This document shows positions 17,854 through 26,998 of a stretch of DNA of 64,000 nucleotides, one piece after another. Source of the DNA: Aerococcus sp. Group 1. Lineage in GTDB: Bacteria > Bacillota > Bacilli > Lactobacillales > Aerococcaceae. Position 1 is the first letter of the stretch. The number at the start of each line of letters is the position of its first letter. A program made the translations under genes and the position numbers. The notes beneath the pieces were generated by a model, which saw only the letters and a program-made list of their open reading frames with translations, was not told the origin of the DNA and did not search any database. The stretch lies in the NCBI RefSeq assembly GCF_000193205.1, contig NC_015278.1:558001-622000 (forward strand), read 5' to 3'.

Positions 17854-19131
17854 ATGGATTTCTTACATACTTTATTAGATCCAATTATCGCAGCAGTTCC
17901 TAATATCCTAGGGACTATTCTCTTAATCCTTATTGCCTGGATTATTGCGGTAATTGTACGTAAATTGATTGTCAAAGGCCTGCGTGCCATTCACGCTGAC
18001 CGCACTTTCCAAAAATGGGGAGTAGCCAAGAATGAATCAGATGCCAAGGGTGTTATTAAAACAGTAGCCAGTGTCGGTTATTACTTGGTTTTTGTATTCT
18101 TCTTACCAGCGATTTTAAACGGTTTAAATATCGGTGGCGTGCTCGAACCAATCACCAATATGTTCGATAAGTTCTTTGCTTTCATTCCAAATATTATTGG
18201 TTCTGGACTTATCTTGGTATTGGCTTTCTACCTCTGTGGATTTGTCCGCGACTTGGTACAAGGCCTGCTCGAAAAGGTTGATATCGATGGCTGGATGAAT
18301 AAACTGGTTAACAAATCTGAAGGTGCCGTTGGTGAAACGGTTAAAGACCAAGTGGACGCTGCACCAAGTGGCAATAAATTAGCCAAAGTTGGCGCAACCA
18401 TTGTTTATGTTCTACTCTTCATCCCACTATTAACCGCTGCTTTAGAAGTTTTAGGCATTGAATCGATTAGCCGTCCAATTATTAATGTTTTAAATATGAT
18501 GTTAGCGGCTATTCCAAATATCTTGGTAGCAGCGATCTTAATTGCTGTGGGTGGCCTAGTTTCTAAGTTAGTTGGTGATTTGATCGAAAACTTACTGGAA
18601 GCAGCTAATATCAATAAGTATACCAAGTATCTCAATGCTAGTGGCGATGTCAACGTGAAATTATCAGCGATCGTAGCCAACATCGTTAAAGCAGTCATTG
18701 TTATCTTCTTCTTCGTTGAAGCTCTCAACGTCCTTCAATTAGAAGTCTTAAATACCATTGGTGCTGCAATTATTGCTTACCTACCATTAGTATTATCCGC
18801 TGTGATCATTCTTATCTTAGGGGTTGTTGGTGGAAATCTCTTATCCCAATTCCTCAAAGAATCAACCGGATCAAATATTTTAGCTAATATTGTTCAATAT
18901 GGTTTAATTGCTCTGGCTATCTTCATGGCTCTTGACCAATTACAATTTGCCCAAACTATTGTTAACACTGGGTTCATGTTCATTGTTGGTGGAGCTGCAG
19001 TTGCCTTTGCCTTAGCCTTTGGTTTAGGTGGACGTGACTTTGCTAAGAAGCAATTAGAACACCTTGATCGTAAATTACATGAGGGTGAAGAAGACAAGAA
19101 GGACCAAGATGGTGACCACTCTCAATTCTAA
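17854..19131 (+). CDS. Mechanosensitive-channel-related membrane protein (CmpX-like, TM-helix repeats)
   Basis: 425 residues, nearly all membrane helices. Three or more similar units start with (I)AAxPNI(L/I)xxxLIL and carry a short amphipathic segment (e.g. 6-60, 100-145, 205-250, 295-340). This is the PF05552 repeat found in CmpX and other MscS-like proteins. It ends GLGGRDFAKKQLEHLD plus a charged tail. Likely a stress or mechanosensitive channel. AGGAGGAG precedes the ATG, and its own terminator follows. Confidence 0.75.
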   Translation: MDFLHTLLDPIIAAVPNILGTILLILIAWIIAVIVRKLIVKGLRAIHADRTFQKWGVAKNESDAKGVIKTVASVGYYLVFVFFLPAILNGLNIGGVLEPITNMFDKFFAFIPNIIGSGLILVLAFYLCGFVRDLVQGLLEKVDIDGWMNKLVNKSEGAVGETVKDQVDAAPSGNKLAKVGATIVYVLLFIPLLTAALEVLGIESISRPIINVLNMMLAAIPNILVAAILIAVGGLVSKLVGDLIENLLEAANINKYTKYLNASGDVNVKLSAIVANIVKAVIVIFFFVEALNVLQLEVLNTIGAAIIAYLPLVLSAVIILILGVVGGNLLSQFLKESTGSNILANIVQYGLIALAIFMALDQLQFAQTIVNTGFMFIVGGAAVAFALAFGLGGRDFAKKQLEHLDRKLHEGEEDKKDQDGDHSQF

Positions 19132-19153
19132 AAGTAAGCGATAAATAAAGTGA

Positions 19154-19182
19154 GACTGTGGCTTTTGTCACAGTCTTTTTTT
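19154..19182 (+). terminator. Rho-independent terminator
   Basis: GACTGTG pairs with CACAGTC, followed by T7. Confidence 0.8.
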
Positions 19183-19370
19183 GATCCTTAAAAGGAAAGG
19201 CTTTTATTAATAAAAAAGATATTATTTACAAAGAAAATTTTCATTTATTTAATCACTTAAAAGAGATTTAAATTTTTGGGTCTCTCTTACATCTGTGCTA
19301 GAATAGTTAAGGATAAGTTGGGGCCAGCGATTTGCTCCAACATTAAATTTAAACAAAAGGAGAATGAAGA

Positions 19371-19703
19371 ATGACAAAACGTGGAAATTACTTATTTGTA
19401 GAAAAAAATGGCGATCTTTATACGGTATCCATGACTCCTGAACTACAAGATGATATCGGTACAGTGGGCTATGCTGAATTTGCTCAAGAAGACCAAGTTG
19501 AAAAAGATGATGCCTTGTTAAATATTGAAGCATCAAAAACTGTGATGGAAATCCAATCCCCGCTCAAGGGAAGCGTGGTTGAACGCCATACTGAAGTGGT
19601 TGACCAACCATCCTTATTGAATTCTGCTAAAAGCGAAGAAAACTGGATTGTTCGCTTAAAAGATGTCGACCCAGCTGAATTTGACGCTTTAGAAGAAGCC
19701 TAG
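19371..19703 (+). CDS. GcvH-like lipoyl carrier protein (GcvH-L)
   Basis: 110 residues, shorter than the H protein of the glycine cleavage system. The lipoyl hairpin is [11 protein letters not shown] with Lys56 as the attachment site. No other glycine cleavage genes are nearby; instead a macrodomain, a sirtuin and a lipoate ligase follow on the same strand. In that known operon type, lipoylated GcvH-L is the target of SirTM mono-ADP-ribosylation. AAAGGAG precedes the ATG. Confidence 0.88.
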   Translation: MTKRGNYLFVEKNGDLYTVSMTPELQDDIGTVGYAEFAQEDQVEKDDALLNIEASKTVMEIQSPLKGSVVERHTEVVDQPSLLNSAKSEENWIVRLKDVDPAEFDALEEA

Positions 19704-19719
19704 GGTGATATTGAATGAT

Positions 19720-19760
19720 TCTGTGCTAGAAGCTCGTCCTTTTAGCATAGGATTTTTTTA
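19720..19760 (+). terminator. Weak hairpin/attenuator behind gcvH-L
   Basis: TGTGCTA and TTAGCATA can pair, followed by T7. It would leave GcvH-L more expressed than the three enzymes downstream. Confidence 0.4.
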
Positions 19761-19774
19761 TTGGGGGGAGTAGC

Positions 19775-20587
19775 TTGATATCAGAAGAATTGCTAAGGCA
19801 AATGATTGATTATTTAGAAGCCGAGCGAAGGGATAAGTACTATCTCAGAAGGAAGGTTGAAGGCAGAGCTGACTATGGAGATTATTCCTTGCATGACAAG
19901 TGGCGGGCCCTGATTAATACCCGTCCCGCCTGGCCAATTAGTGAAGCTTACCTGGACTTAGAAGATGACTATTTAAAGTGCTGGCGTGACCAAGAAGGGA
20001 CCGTTAGCCTGGACCAATTAGAGCCAGCTCTAGACCAGATTTATCTATGGCAGGGCGATATCTGTCGGTTAGCAGTTGATGGGATTATCAATGCAGCGAA
20101 TTCCTTTCTATTAGGGTGTTTTATCCCTAATCACAAGTGCATTGATAATATCATCCAAACCCGCGCCGGTGTTCGTCTGCGCCTAGAGCTGAACAATATC
20201 ATGGAAGACCAGGGCCACAATGAGCCGGTAGGCAAGGTCAAGACAACATCGGCTTACCACTTGCCGGCTAAGTATATTCTCCATACCGTGGGCCCAAGAA
20301 TTGAATCTGACCGGGTCAGTCCCATCCGCCAAAATCTTCTTAAGCAGTCCTATCTTTCCTGCTTAAAAGAGGCCGATCGACTGGGGTTGACGAGCTTGGC
20401 TTTCCCATGTATTTCTACGGGCGAGTTCCACTTCCCTAATGATCTCGCTGCTCAAATTGCCTTCAATACAGTAAGAGACTATTTAAAGAAAAGCGGATCA
20501 TCTTTGCAAGTGATTTTCAATGTTTATCTGGACCAAGACCTTCATTTATATCAGGACTTAATTGACAGAGTAGAAGGGGAAGAGTAG
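19775..20587 (+). CDS. Zinc-dependent macrodomain ADP-ribosyl hydrolase
   Basis: 270 residues. TTG start at 19775 behind GGGGGGAG. A helical N-terminal part (1-80) precedes the macrodomain: YLWQGDIC, GIINAANS, then GCFIPNHKC with the Cys-His-Cys zinc set typical of SirTM-linked macrodomains, and FPCISTGEF. It removes ADP-ribose placed on GcvH-L by the sirtuin encoded next. Its TAG abuts the next ATG. Confidence 0.88.
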   Translation: MISEELLRQMIDYLEAERRDKYYLRRKVEGRADYGDYSLHDKWRALINTRPAWPISEAYLDLEDDYLKCWRDQEGTVSLDQLEPALDQIYLWQGDICRLAVDGIINAANSFLLGCFIPNHKCIDNIIQTRAGVRLRLELNNIMEDQGHNEPVGKVKTTSAYHLPAKYILHTVGPRIESDRVSPIRQNLLKQSYLSCLKEADRLGLTSLAFPCISTGEFHFPNDLAAQIAFNTVRDYLKKSGSSLQVIFNVYLDQDLHLYQDLIDRVEGEE

Positions 20588-21460
20588 ATGAGTGATAAAG
20601 AAACAGTTTGGCAAGCTTTAAGCCAAAATTATAATAATGAATCAGGCCTTTTGCGGGCCTTAATGGAAGAAGCCCAGGCTATCTTGGTGGGGATCGGTGC
20701 TGGCATGTCAGCTGCTGACGGTTTTACCTATGTGGGTGAACGTTTTGAGCAGGCCTTTCCTGACTTTATTGAAAAGTTTAATTTGTTTGATATGCTGCAA
20801 GCATCACTTTACGATTACCCCAGTCTGGAAGAATATTGGGCTTTTGCCAGTCGCTTTGCCATTATGAATGGGATTGAACAAGAAGCTGGTAAGGCTTACC
20901 AACATTTTAACCAATATCTTCAAGGTAAAAATTACTTTATTATTACCACCAATGCTGATAACGCCTTTCCTAAGGCTGGCTATGACATGGATAAGGTACA
21001 CTACTACCAAGGTAAGTATGTCCTCATGCAGTGTAAAAAGCATTGCCAGCCAGTGACCTATCGCGATGACGCCTTGCTCTACCGCATGGCTAAGGATCAA
21101 GAAAATATGCGGATCCCTAGTGAACTCGTTCCTTATTGCCCAAATTGCGGCGCCCCCTTGGAGTTAAATAAGCGGACGGCAGAAAATGGCATGGTAGAGG
21201 ATAAGGATTGGCAGGTTCACCAAGCAGCCTATGAAGACTTTGTTAAGGAAAATCAATATGACAAGATACTTTATTTAGAAATTGGTGTGGGAAATACTAC
21301 TCCACAATTTATTCGCCAACCTTTCCAAGCTTGGACTAAGGAAAATCCCAAGGCTTTATATGTGATGATGAACCAAAAACCTTATCATATTCCACCATCC
21401 ATAAAATCCCAAAGCTTACGGCTAACCGACGATATTCAAAAAACATTATGTGAACTTTAA
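20588..21460 (+). CDS. SirTM class sirtuin (protein mono-ADP-ribosyltransferase)
   Basis: 290 residues. NAD-binding loop GAGMSAADGFTY, TTNADNAF in place of TQNID, and a four-cysteine zinc site (QCKKHC and YCPNC). Where deacetylating sirtuins have the catalytic His (xHG), this protein reads YYQG, so the His is Gln. This substitution is the hallmark of class M sirtuins, which transfer ADP-ribose instead of deacetylating. It begins directly at the macrodomain stop. Confidence 0.88.
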   Translation: MSDKETVWQALSQNYNNESGLLRALMEEAQAILVGIGAGMSAADGFTYVGERFEQAFPDFIEKFNLFDMLQASLYDYPSLEEYWAFASRFAIMNGIEQEAGKAYQHFNQYLQGKNYFIITTNADNAFPKAGYDMDKVHYYQGKYVLMQCKKHCQPVTYRDDALLYRMAKDQENMRIPSELVPYCPNCGAPLELNKRTAENGMVEDKDWQVHQAAYEDFVKENQYDKILYLEIGVGNTTPQFIRQPFQAWTKENPKALYVMMNQKPYHIPPSIKSQSLRLTDDIQKTLCEL

Positions 21461-21478
21461 AAGGACAAGTGAGAAAAA

Positions 21479-22507
21479 ATGTATTTAATTGATTTAAAAC
21501 GTGATGGTCAACGGATTTATGACGGGGCATTAGCCTTGGCAGCTCAAGTCTATGCCCAAAGCCATATTTTCTTGGATGAGGACATTCTCTTTCCTTATAT
21601 GTGTGACCCTAAAGTAGAAATTGGTAAGTATCAAAATGCCCGGGCTGAGGTCAACCAAGACTATATCGACCAAGAAAATATTCAAGTGGTCCGCCGCGAT
21701 ACTGGTGGTGGAGCAGTTTACTGTGACCGTGGCGCCATCAATGTCTGCTTCTTAGCTGACCACAAATCCAATGATTTATTTGGTAATTTCGAAAAAATGT
21801 ACCAACCAGGTATCAAGGCTCTAGAGGACATGGGGGTCGAAGGTTTACACACCAAAGGCCGTAATGATATGTACCTAGGCGATAAGAAGGTGTCGGGCGC
21901 TGCCATGACCTTAGTCGGTGATCGGGTCTATGGTGGATTTTCCCTCCTCTTTGACATTGATGCTGAAGCCATGGTGAAGTCCTTAAACCCCAACCAAAAG
22001 AAAATTATTTCTAAGGGGATTAAGTCGGTCAAGAGTCGGGTCGCACCTATTCGTCCAGCCCTAGCACCAGAATTTCAAGCCATGTCCATGGATGAGCTCT
22101 TTGAGGCCTTAGTTTGCCGCCTCTTTGGTGTAGAGGACTTCGGACAAATTAAACAATATGAATTAACTGAGGAAGATTGGCAAGGAATTGACCAATTAGC
22201 TAAGGAAAAATATAAGAATTGGGATTGGAACTATGGCAAGGCTCCTCAATACACTTACAACCGTGATGACCACTTTGACCAAGTAGGGACCGTTGAAATT
22301 TCAATTGAAGTCGTGGATGGTAAGATTAGCCAATGCAAGATTTGGGGCGATTTCTTTGGTCAAGCGGATATCGCTGAATTAGAAAAGCAATTAACCGGTG
22401 TGAAGATGCGTCGAGACGACCTATTAAAGGCACTGGAAAAGGTCCAACTTGAGAATTATATCAGTCATATGACGCCTGAACTACTGGTTGACTTGATTCT
22501 CTCTTAA
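21479..22507 (+). CDS. lplA: Lipoate-protein ligase A (LplA2 type)
   Basis: 342 residues. VVRRDTGGGAVYCDRGAINVCF and KVSGAAM with the adenylate-contacting Lys are LplA motifs; the C-terminal 100 residues form the accessory domain. It activates lipoate with ATP and loads it on Lys56 of GcvH-L, which is required before SirTM can act. Last gene of the operon, followed by a strong terminator. Confidence 0.9.
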   Translation: MYLIDLKRDGQRIYDGALALAAQVYAQSHIFLDEDILFPYMCDPKVEIGKYQNARAEVNQDYIDQENIQVVRRDTGGGAVYCDRGAINVCFLADHKSNDLFGNFEKMYQPGIKALEDMGVEGLHTKGRNDMYLGDKKVSGAAMTLVGDRVYGGFSLLFDIDAEAMVKSLNPNQKKIISKGIKSVKSRVAPIRPALAPEFQAMSMDELFEALVCRLFGVEDFGQIKQYELTEEDWQGIDQLAKEKYKNWDWNYGKAPQYTYNRDDHFDQVGTVEISIEVVDGKISQCKIWGDFFGQADIAELEKQLTGVKMRRDDLLKALEKVQLENYISHMTPELLVDLILS

Positions 22508-22513
22508 TAAGTG

Positions 22514-22578
22514 AAAAGCGATTTTCTCAAAGCCTTATCAAATGATTGATAAGCAAAAGTGAGAAAATCGCTTTTTTT
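22514..22578. terminator. Bidirectional terminator
   Basis: AAAAGCGATTTTCTCA (22514-22529) is an exact inverted repeat of TGAGAAAATCGCTTTT (22560-22575), with a smaller hairpin CTTATCA/TGATAAG inside. Confidence 0.9.
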
Positions 22579-23110
22579 AGTGGTTGAGAATCGTCTCGAT
22601 TTCAGCGAGGGAAGAGACAAAGTGGATTTGGTCTAATTCTTCTTGGGGCATGAAGGCTTCGGATACCATAGTCTTGAGGAGGGAGTGGAGGACGTCATAG
22701 AAGTGGTCAACGTTGTAAATAATGATGGGGGTCTGCTTTTTACCTAGACGTTTCCAGACCAAACTGTCGAAGAGTTCTTCCATGGTTCCCAAGCCCCCGG
22801 GAAAGACAATCATGGCGTCGGCTAATTCCATCAGTTTTTCTTTGCGTTGATTCATGGTATCAACGACCTCTAAGTGATGGATATCGTAATTGGCGACTTC
22901 GGCCTCGACTAGGACTAGGGGTATAATTCCGATCACTTGACTACCGCTTTGGCTGGCTGCAGTGGCAATGGTTCCCATTAAACCAGTCCGACCACCGCCA
23001 TAGACCAACTGGTGATTATTCTGGCCAATCCATTCACCTAATTGCCAGATCAGGTGTTCATAACGTTCATTGATCCCTAAATTGGACCCACAGTAAACCG
23101 TAATTTTCAT
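22577..23110 (-). CDS. LOG-family nucleotide phosphoribohydrolase (TIGR00730)
   Basis: 177 residues with VYGGGRTGLMG and PGGLGTMEE, the two signatures of LOG/YvdD proteins. These hydrolyse AMP-like 5'-monophosphates to base and ribose 5-phosphate. Plant members make cytokinins; the bacterial role is probably nucleotide salvage or detoxification. AAGGAG precedes the ATG. Confidence 0.9.
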   Translation of the reverse strand: MKITVYCGSNLGINERYEHLIWQLGEWIGQNNHQLVYGGGRTGLMGTIATAASQSGSQVIGIIPLVLVEAEVANYDIHHLEVVDTMNQRKEKLMELADAMIVFPGGLGTMEELFDSLVWKRLGKKQTPIIIYNVDHFYDVLHSLLKTMVSEAFMPQEELDQIHFVSSLAEIETILNH

Positions 23111-23190
23111 GATTAATCTCCTTTTTAACGATGTGAATAAGTGCTTTAACCAGTATAACTAAAGCCAGGCCTAATGTAAAAAAGTGCGAA

Positions 23191-23209
23191 TTGTCTAATT
23201 AATTCACAA
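23191..23209. promoter_or_regulatory. Rex-like operator upstream of D-LDH
   Basis: TTGTCTAATTAATTCACAA agrees with the Rex consensus (TTGTGAA-N5-TTCACAA) at 15 of 19 positions. It lies about 45 bp before the -35 box. NADH-responsive control would fit a D-lactate dehydrogenase. Confidence 0.4.
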
Positions 23210-23255
23210 TTGTATATTTTATTTAAATCATTTAAAAAGAACCACTAAAAATCGC

Positions 23256-23284
23256 TTGACAAAGGCTTTTGCCTCTTTTAAAAT
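23256..23284 (+). promoter_or_regulatory. Promoter of the D-LDH gene
   Basis: TTGACA (23256-23261), 17 bp spacer, TAAAAT (23279-23284). Two palindromes follow in the leader: TAATCTAT/ATAGATTA (23301-23321) and TGTGAAGGTTCACA (23326-23339), the latter next to the ribosome site. Confidence 0.7.
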
Positions 23285-23359
23285 TATCCATGTGAATATG
23301 TAATCTATGCAAAATAGATTAATAATGTGAAGGTTCACACTTATGAAAGGATGAAAGTG

Positions 23360-24355
23360 ATGACTAAGATTTATATGTATGGTGTCAGCGAACAAGAAGA
23401 AGATCTCGCTAAAAAATGGGGCGAAGACAACAATGTTGAATTAACCCTTGACGCAGATATTCTTTCTGAAGCAACTGTTGACCGTTGTGAAGGCTACGAT
23501 GGGGTATCTACCTACCAATATACTCCTTTAGAAGACAGTGTTTACCCAGTTTTAAAGAGCTTTGGTATTAAGAACATTGCTCAACGTATGGCTGGTTTCG
23601 ACCCTTACAACCTTGAATTAGCTGCTGAAAATGACGTGATCATTTCTAATGTGCCAGCTTATTCACCAGAATCCATTGCTGAATACACTCTAGCACAAGC
23701 CTTAAACGCTATCCGTAAATTATATACCGTTAGAGATCACTCTAACCACCATGATTTCAGAGAATCTCTCTATATCCGTGGACAACGTTTAGGGACTAAG
23801 ACCGTTGCTATCTTAGGTACTGGCCGTATTGGTCAAGCAACTGCTCGTCTTTTCAAAGGCTTCGGCTGCAAAATCCTTGGTTACGACCTCTATCCAAATG
23901 ACAAATTAGGGGACTTATTGGAATACCGTGACACACCAGAAGAATGTGTGAAAGAAGCCGACATTATTTCCCTTCACTTACCTTCAACTGATGACACCTA
24001 TCATTTATTTAACGCTGACTTACTCAAACAATGTAAGGAAGGCGCTGTGATTATCAATGCTGGTCGTGGGGCTTTAATTGACACTGACGCTTTACTTGAT
24101 GCTCTTGATGCAGGTCATTTACAAGCTGCTATGTTAGACACCTATGAAAACGAATTCGACTATGTCAAACATGACTGGTCACATAAGGGGATTGTTGACC
24201 AAACCTTCTTACGTTTATTACACCACCCAGCAGTATCCTACACCCCACATATTGCCTACTATACTGATGAATCTGTTCAAAACATGGTCTTCCATGCTTT
24301 GAATGCTACAAAATCAGTGATTGAAACTGGCGATACTGAATTACGTGTTAACTAA
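23360..24355 (+). CDS. D-lactate dehydrogenase (D-2-hydroxyacid dehydrogenase)
   Basis: 331 residues from ATG 23360, which GAAAGG (23345-23350) supports; the upstream ATG at 23327 lies inside a palindrome. NAD loop LGTGRIGQATA, catalytic Arg in INAGRG, Glu in DTYENE and His in SYTPHIAYYT. Reduces pyruvate to D-lactate, regenerating NAD+. High codon bias and a strong promoter suggest a highly expressed gene. Confidence 0.88.
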   Translation: MTKIYMYGVSEQEEDLAKKWGEDNNVELTLDADILSEATVDRCEGYDGVSTYQYTPLEDSVYPVLKSFGIKNIAQRMAGFDPYNLELAAENDVIISNVPAYSPESIAEYTLAQALNAIRKLYTVRDHSNHHDFRESLYIRGQRLGTKTVAILGTGRIGQATARLFKGFGCKILGYDLYPNDKLGDLLEYRDTPEECVKEADIISLHLPSTDDTYHLFNADLLKQCKEGAVIINAGRGALIDTDALLDALDAGHLQAAMLDTYENEFDYVKHDWSHKGIVDQTFLRLLHHPAVSYTPHIAYYTDESVQNMVFHALNATKSVIETGDTELRVN

Positions 24356-24383
24356 TCATTAACAGATAAAATATAGAGAAAAA

Positions 24384-24425
24384 AGGCTAGCCCTAGCTGT
24401 TAAAGCGATGTGGCTAGTCTTTTTT
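24384..24425. terminator. Terminator behind the D-LDH gene
   Basis: GGCTAGCC and GGCTAGTC form a hairpin (with G-U pairing) flanked by A6 and T6. Confidence 0.7.
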
Positions 24426-24460
24426 GCTTTATCAAATAGTAGAGGGGGAAGCCTTCTGTC

Positions 24461-25342
24461 TTATTTGACTTTAATCCTTTGACCAGGCATAAGTGCAGGC
24501 CTGGTCATGCCGTTTAAGTCCATGAGCTCGTCGACCGTCATGCCATGGTCTTGGGCAATGCGATAGAGACTATCGCCAGCCTGAACTTGGTAGCTGCCTC
24601 CAGCTTGGACCTGGCTCTCTTCTGTCTTAGGAGACTGGGAGGGATACTCACTGCCAGGATTTGAGCTATCTGGCTCAATGGACTCTTGTGCCAGATTGGA
24701 ATCCGTCGTTTTTACTTCCTCTGATCGCTTTATTTTTGTTGCCCTTCTTGGGTAACGAGCTCGTTTAGACTCATACTGGGCGACTTTTTCGTCGAGAATA
24801 GCTGGGGCATGGTCCTGGTCTTTAGTGGTCAAGGCCTGGTCGACTGGCTCCTTTTCCTCTGGACCATGATAAACTGAGACATCGTCTTGGTCAATCTCCC
24901 AGTTATCAGCTTGGTAATGGTCTTGGCCAGCTAGTTGTGAGGATTGCACCTTGAGATTTAAGGGATTATCACTTGTCGTACCCTGATAGTTAGGGCTTGC
25001 TAGGAAGAAGACTAGTCCCAAAATGCCAAGGGCTACTCCCCATTGGAGAGGTTTAGCCAGTTTTTGCCAGAAGCTTTTAAGAGGAGTTAAGCCAGGCTGG
25101 AGTTGGCTATTGACCTTTTCTTGGACTTGATGCTTGAACGGACTGTCTTGATCCTTGTTTTGTTTGTTTCTGTGAGGCAGGCCCTGGTCAATTCTCTTAA
25201 AAAGTGGTAGCAGGATGCGGGTCAGCTGGTCAATGAGATAATAAACTAGGCGGGCCAGCATCTTAATGAGGGATTTGAGGGTGGCTAGGATTTCCTGGAC
25301 CAACTTGCGCCAGGAAAAACTGGGCCCTTGTGAATCTGACAT
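24461..25342 (-). CDS. LysM-domain membrane protein
   Basis: 293 residues. Residues 1-90 are basic and partly amphipathic, a single membrane helix lies near 97-117 (WGVALGILGLVFFLA), then an acidic low-complexity stretch, and a LysM domain fills the last 45 residues (YQVQAGDSLYRIAQ). The LysM end is outside the membrane and binds peptidoglycan. Function beyond wall attachment is unknown; the layout resembles LysM proteins often found near ebsA/recQ in cocci. Confidence 0.72.
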   Translation of the reverse strand: MSDSQGPSFSWRKLVQEILATLKSLIKMLARLVYYLIDQLTRILLPLFKRIDQGLPHRNKQNKDQDSPFKHQVQEKVNSQLQPGLTPLKSFWQKLAKPLQWGVALGILGLVFFLASPNYQGTTSDNPLNLKVQSSQLAGQDHYQADNWEIDQDDVSVYHGPEEKEPVDQALTTKDQDHAPAILDEKVAQYESKRARYPRRATKIKRSEEVKTTDSNLAQESIEPDSSNPGSEYPSQSPKTEESQVQAGGSYQVQAGDSLYRIAQDHGMTVDELMDLNGMTRPALMPGQRIKVK

Positions 25343-25466
25343 AGGCTTTCCTTTCTTTATTTAAGCAGGTTTTCTCTAGTTTAAACATTTTAGGGGGAAC
25401 ATGCAAGCTACTACCAAGCTTTCCTTAATACAAGAGTGACTTTCTGATGGAAATTAGCCAAGAAAA

Positions 25467-25498
25467 AAGGAGCCTGGGACAAAAGTCTCAGGCTCTTT
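25467..25498 (-). terminator. Terminator of the galE transcript
   Basis: GAGCCTGGGA and TCTCAGGCTC form a hairpin around CAAAAG; A6 on the left becomes a T6 run for the minus strand. Confidence 0.8.
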
Positions 25499-25704
25499 GT
25501 AAAATAGGAACTATTTAATCAAATGTGTTCCAAAAGTCAGCTCTGACATCCACTTGATTCAGGGTGTGAGACTTGGTACCGAGGCTTGGATGATTGGAAC
25601 AAGTCAGAATAAAAGCGAAGCATTCGCTTGTTTCTGACATGTGAAATTACTCCAAGTCTGCCAAGTCGAACCCAACTTCGAACTATGTGCGATAGGCTTG
25701 CGCC

Positions 25705-25810
25705 TATCTGCCATAGTTTGTTCCAGTTGTTATAGTTGCTCGAAGCGAAGAGCGAGTTACAGATATAGTATGCGTAGCTCTTCAGGGCGCTTTTGACTTT
25801 TGTCACACTC
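25705..25810 (-). repeat. Dispersed intergenic repeat, copy 2
   Basis: On the minus strand from 25810: GAGTGTGAC, then GCTACGCATACTATATCTGT, AACTCGCT, CAACTATAACAACTGGAAC. Same block order as copies 1 and 3. It begins 15 bp after the galE stop and has galE's orientation. The tail continues into unrelated sequence with an extra hairpin (GATAGGC/GCCTATC). Confidence 0.75.
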
Positions 25811-25824
25811 TCCTCTCTTGATTC

Positions 25825-26838
25825 TTAATCTTCGTAACCGTTAGGGCAGGTTTCTTGCCAGTGCCAGGAATCCCGGCACATATCAGCTAAATCTTCTTCT
25901 GCTTCCCAACCCAGTAGCCCTTTAGCGTAGGATGGGTCAGCATAACATTCAGCTACATCACCAGCCCGGCGTTCGTCAATAACATAAGGAAGCTCAACTT
26001 GGTTGACTTCTTGGAAGGTATTGACTAAGTCCAGAACGGAATAGCCTTGACCGGTGCCTAAGTTGACAATTTCAAGGCCTTGATGTTTATTGGCATAGTC
26101 GATAGCTGCGACGTGGCCCTTAGCCAAGTCAACCACGTGGAGGTAATCGCGGACTCCAGTACCATCATGGGTATCGTAGTCATTACCAAAAACATGTAAT
26201 TTTTCTAACTTACCAATGGCTACTTGGGTAATATAAGGCATGATATTATTAGGGACGCCTTGGGGGTCTTCACCAATCAGGCCGCTTTCGTGGGCCCCGA
26301 TAGGGTTGAAGTAGCGTAAGATCATAATGGACCAGTCAGGATAAGCCTTGTAGGTATCTTTTAAGATTTGTTCGCCCATGACCTTACTATAGCCGTATGG
26401 ATTGGTAGCACTGGTTGGCAAGTCTTCGGTTAGGGGGGAGACATTATTCATCCCATAGACCGTGGCACTTGAAGAATAGACAAATTCCTTCACACCAAAT
26501 TCCTTCATTACTTTTAATACTTGAAGGAGTCCACCCATATTGTTGTGATAGTAGTCAATTGGCTTTTCAACGGATTCACCGACCGCTTTAAAGGCTGCAT
26601 AGTGAATGACAGCATCGATGGATTCTTTTTCAAAGATTTGGCGTAAGGCATTCCCATCTAAGATATTTGCTTGGTAGAAAGTCGGACGCTTACCAGCAAT
26701 TTTTTCGATGCGGTCAAGAACGGTTGGCTTACTATTAGAGAAGTCATCGACTATAACAACTTCGTAGCCAGAGTTGATTAATTCAATAACGGTATGCGAA
26801 CCAATATAGCCCGCTCCGCCTGTAACTAAAATGGACAT
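25825..26838 (-). CDS. galE: UDP-glucose 4-epimerase
   Basis: 337 residues, normal length. VTGGAGYIGSH binds NAD, SSSATVYG and YGYSK give the Ser-Tyr-Lys catalytic set, and RYFNPIGAH is the sugar-binding block. Interconverts UDP-glucose and UDP-galactose for the Leloir pathway and cell-surface glycans. GGAGAG precedes the ATG. It stands alone, without galK/galT. Confidence 0.95.
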   Translation of the reverse strand: MSILVTGGAGYIGSHTVIELINSGYEVVIVDDFSNSKPTVLDRIEKIAGKRPTFYQANILDGNALRQIFEKESIDAVIHYAAFKAVGESVEKPIDYYHNNMGGLLQVLKVMKEFGVKEFVYSSSATVYGMNNVSPLTEDLPTSATNPYGYSKVMGEQILKDTYKAYPDWSIMILRYFNPIGAHESGLIGEDPQGVPNNIMPYITQVAIGKLEKLHVFGNDYDTHDGTGVRDYLHVVDLAKGHVAAIDYANKHQGLEIVNLGTGQGYSVLDLVNTFQEVNQVELPYVIDERRAGDVAECYADPSYAKGLLGWEAEEDLADMCRDSWHWQETCPNGYED

Positions 26839-26959
26839 AAGTCTCTCCTTTATTCATTTAATTACTTGGTAAAATTCACTGATTATTCTTATTATACCAT
26901 TGATATGAAGGGCTTCTTTCAAAGATTTTTTTAAATATTACTAGAAAAATGAAGATAAA

Positions 26960-26997
26960 AAATAGCTGAGAAGAGCTATCCCAGCTATTTCATCACT
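26960..26997 (-). terminator. Terminator of the uracil permease gene
   Basis: AAATAGCTG and CAGCTATTT pair; the A-rich left flank is the T run on the minus strand. Confidence 0.7.
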
Positions 26998-26998
26998 T

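Larger units (their letters stand above)
25343..25824. other. Intergenic region with terminator and repeat copy 2
   Basis: No gene is supported. A 90-codon minus-strand frame (25537-25806) is only the dispersed repeat read through plus following sequence. The terminator at 25467-25498 closes the galE transcript, so the 3' untranslated part of galE would be about 330 bases. Confidence 0.55.

Noticed and set aside
25537..25806. Minus-strand frame of 89 codons behind galE
   Set aside because: It is the dispersed repeat plus following non-coding DNA; the other repeat copies do not keep the frame open.
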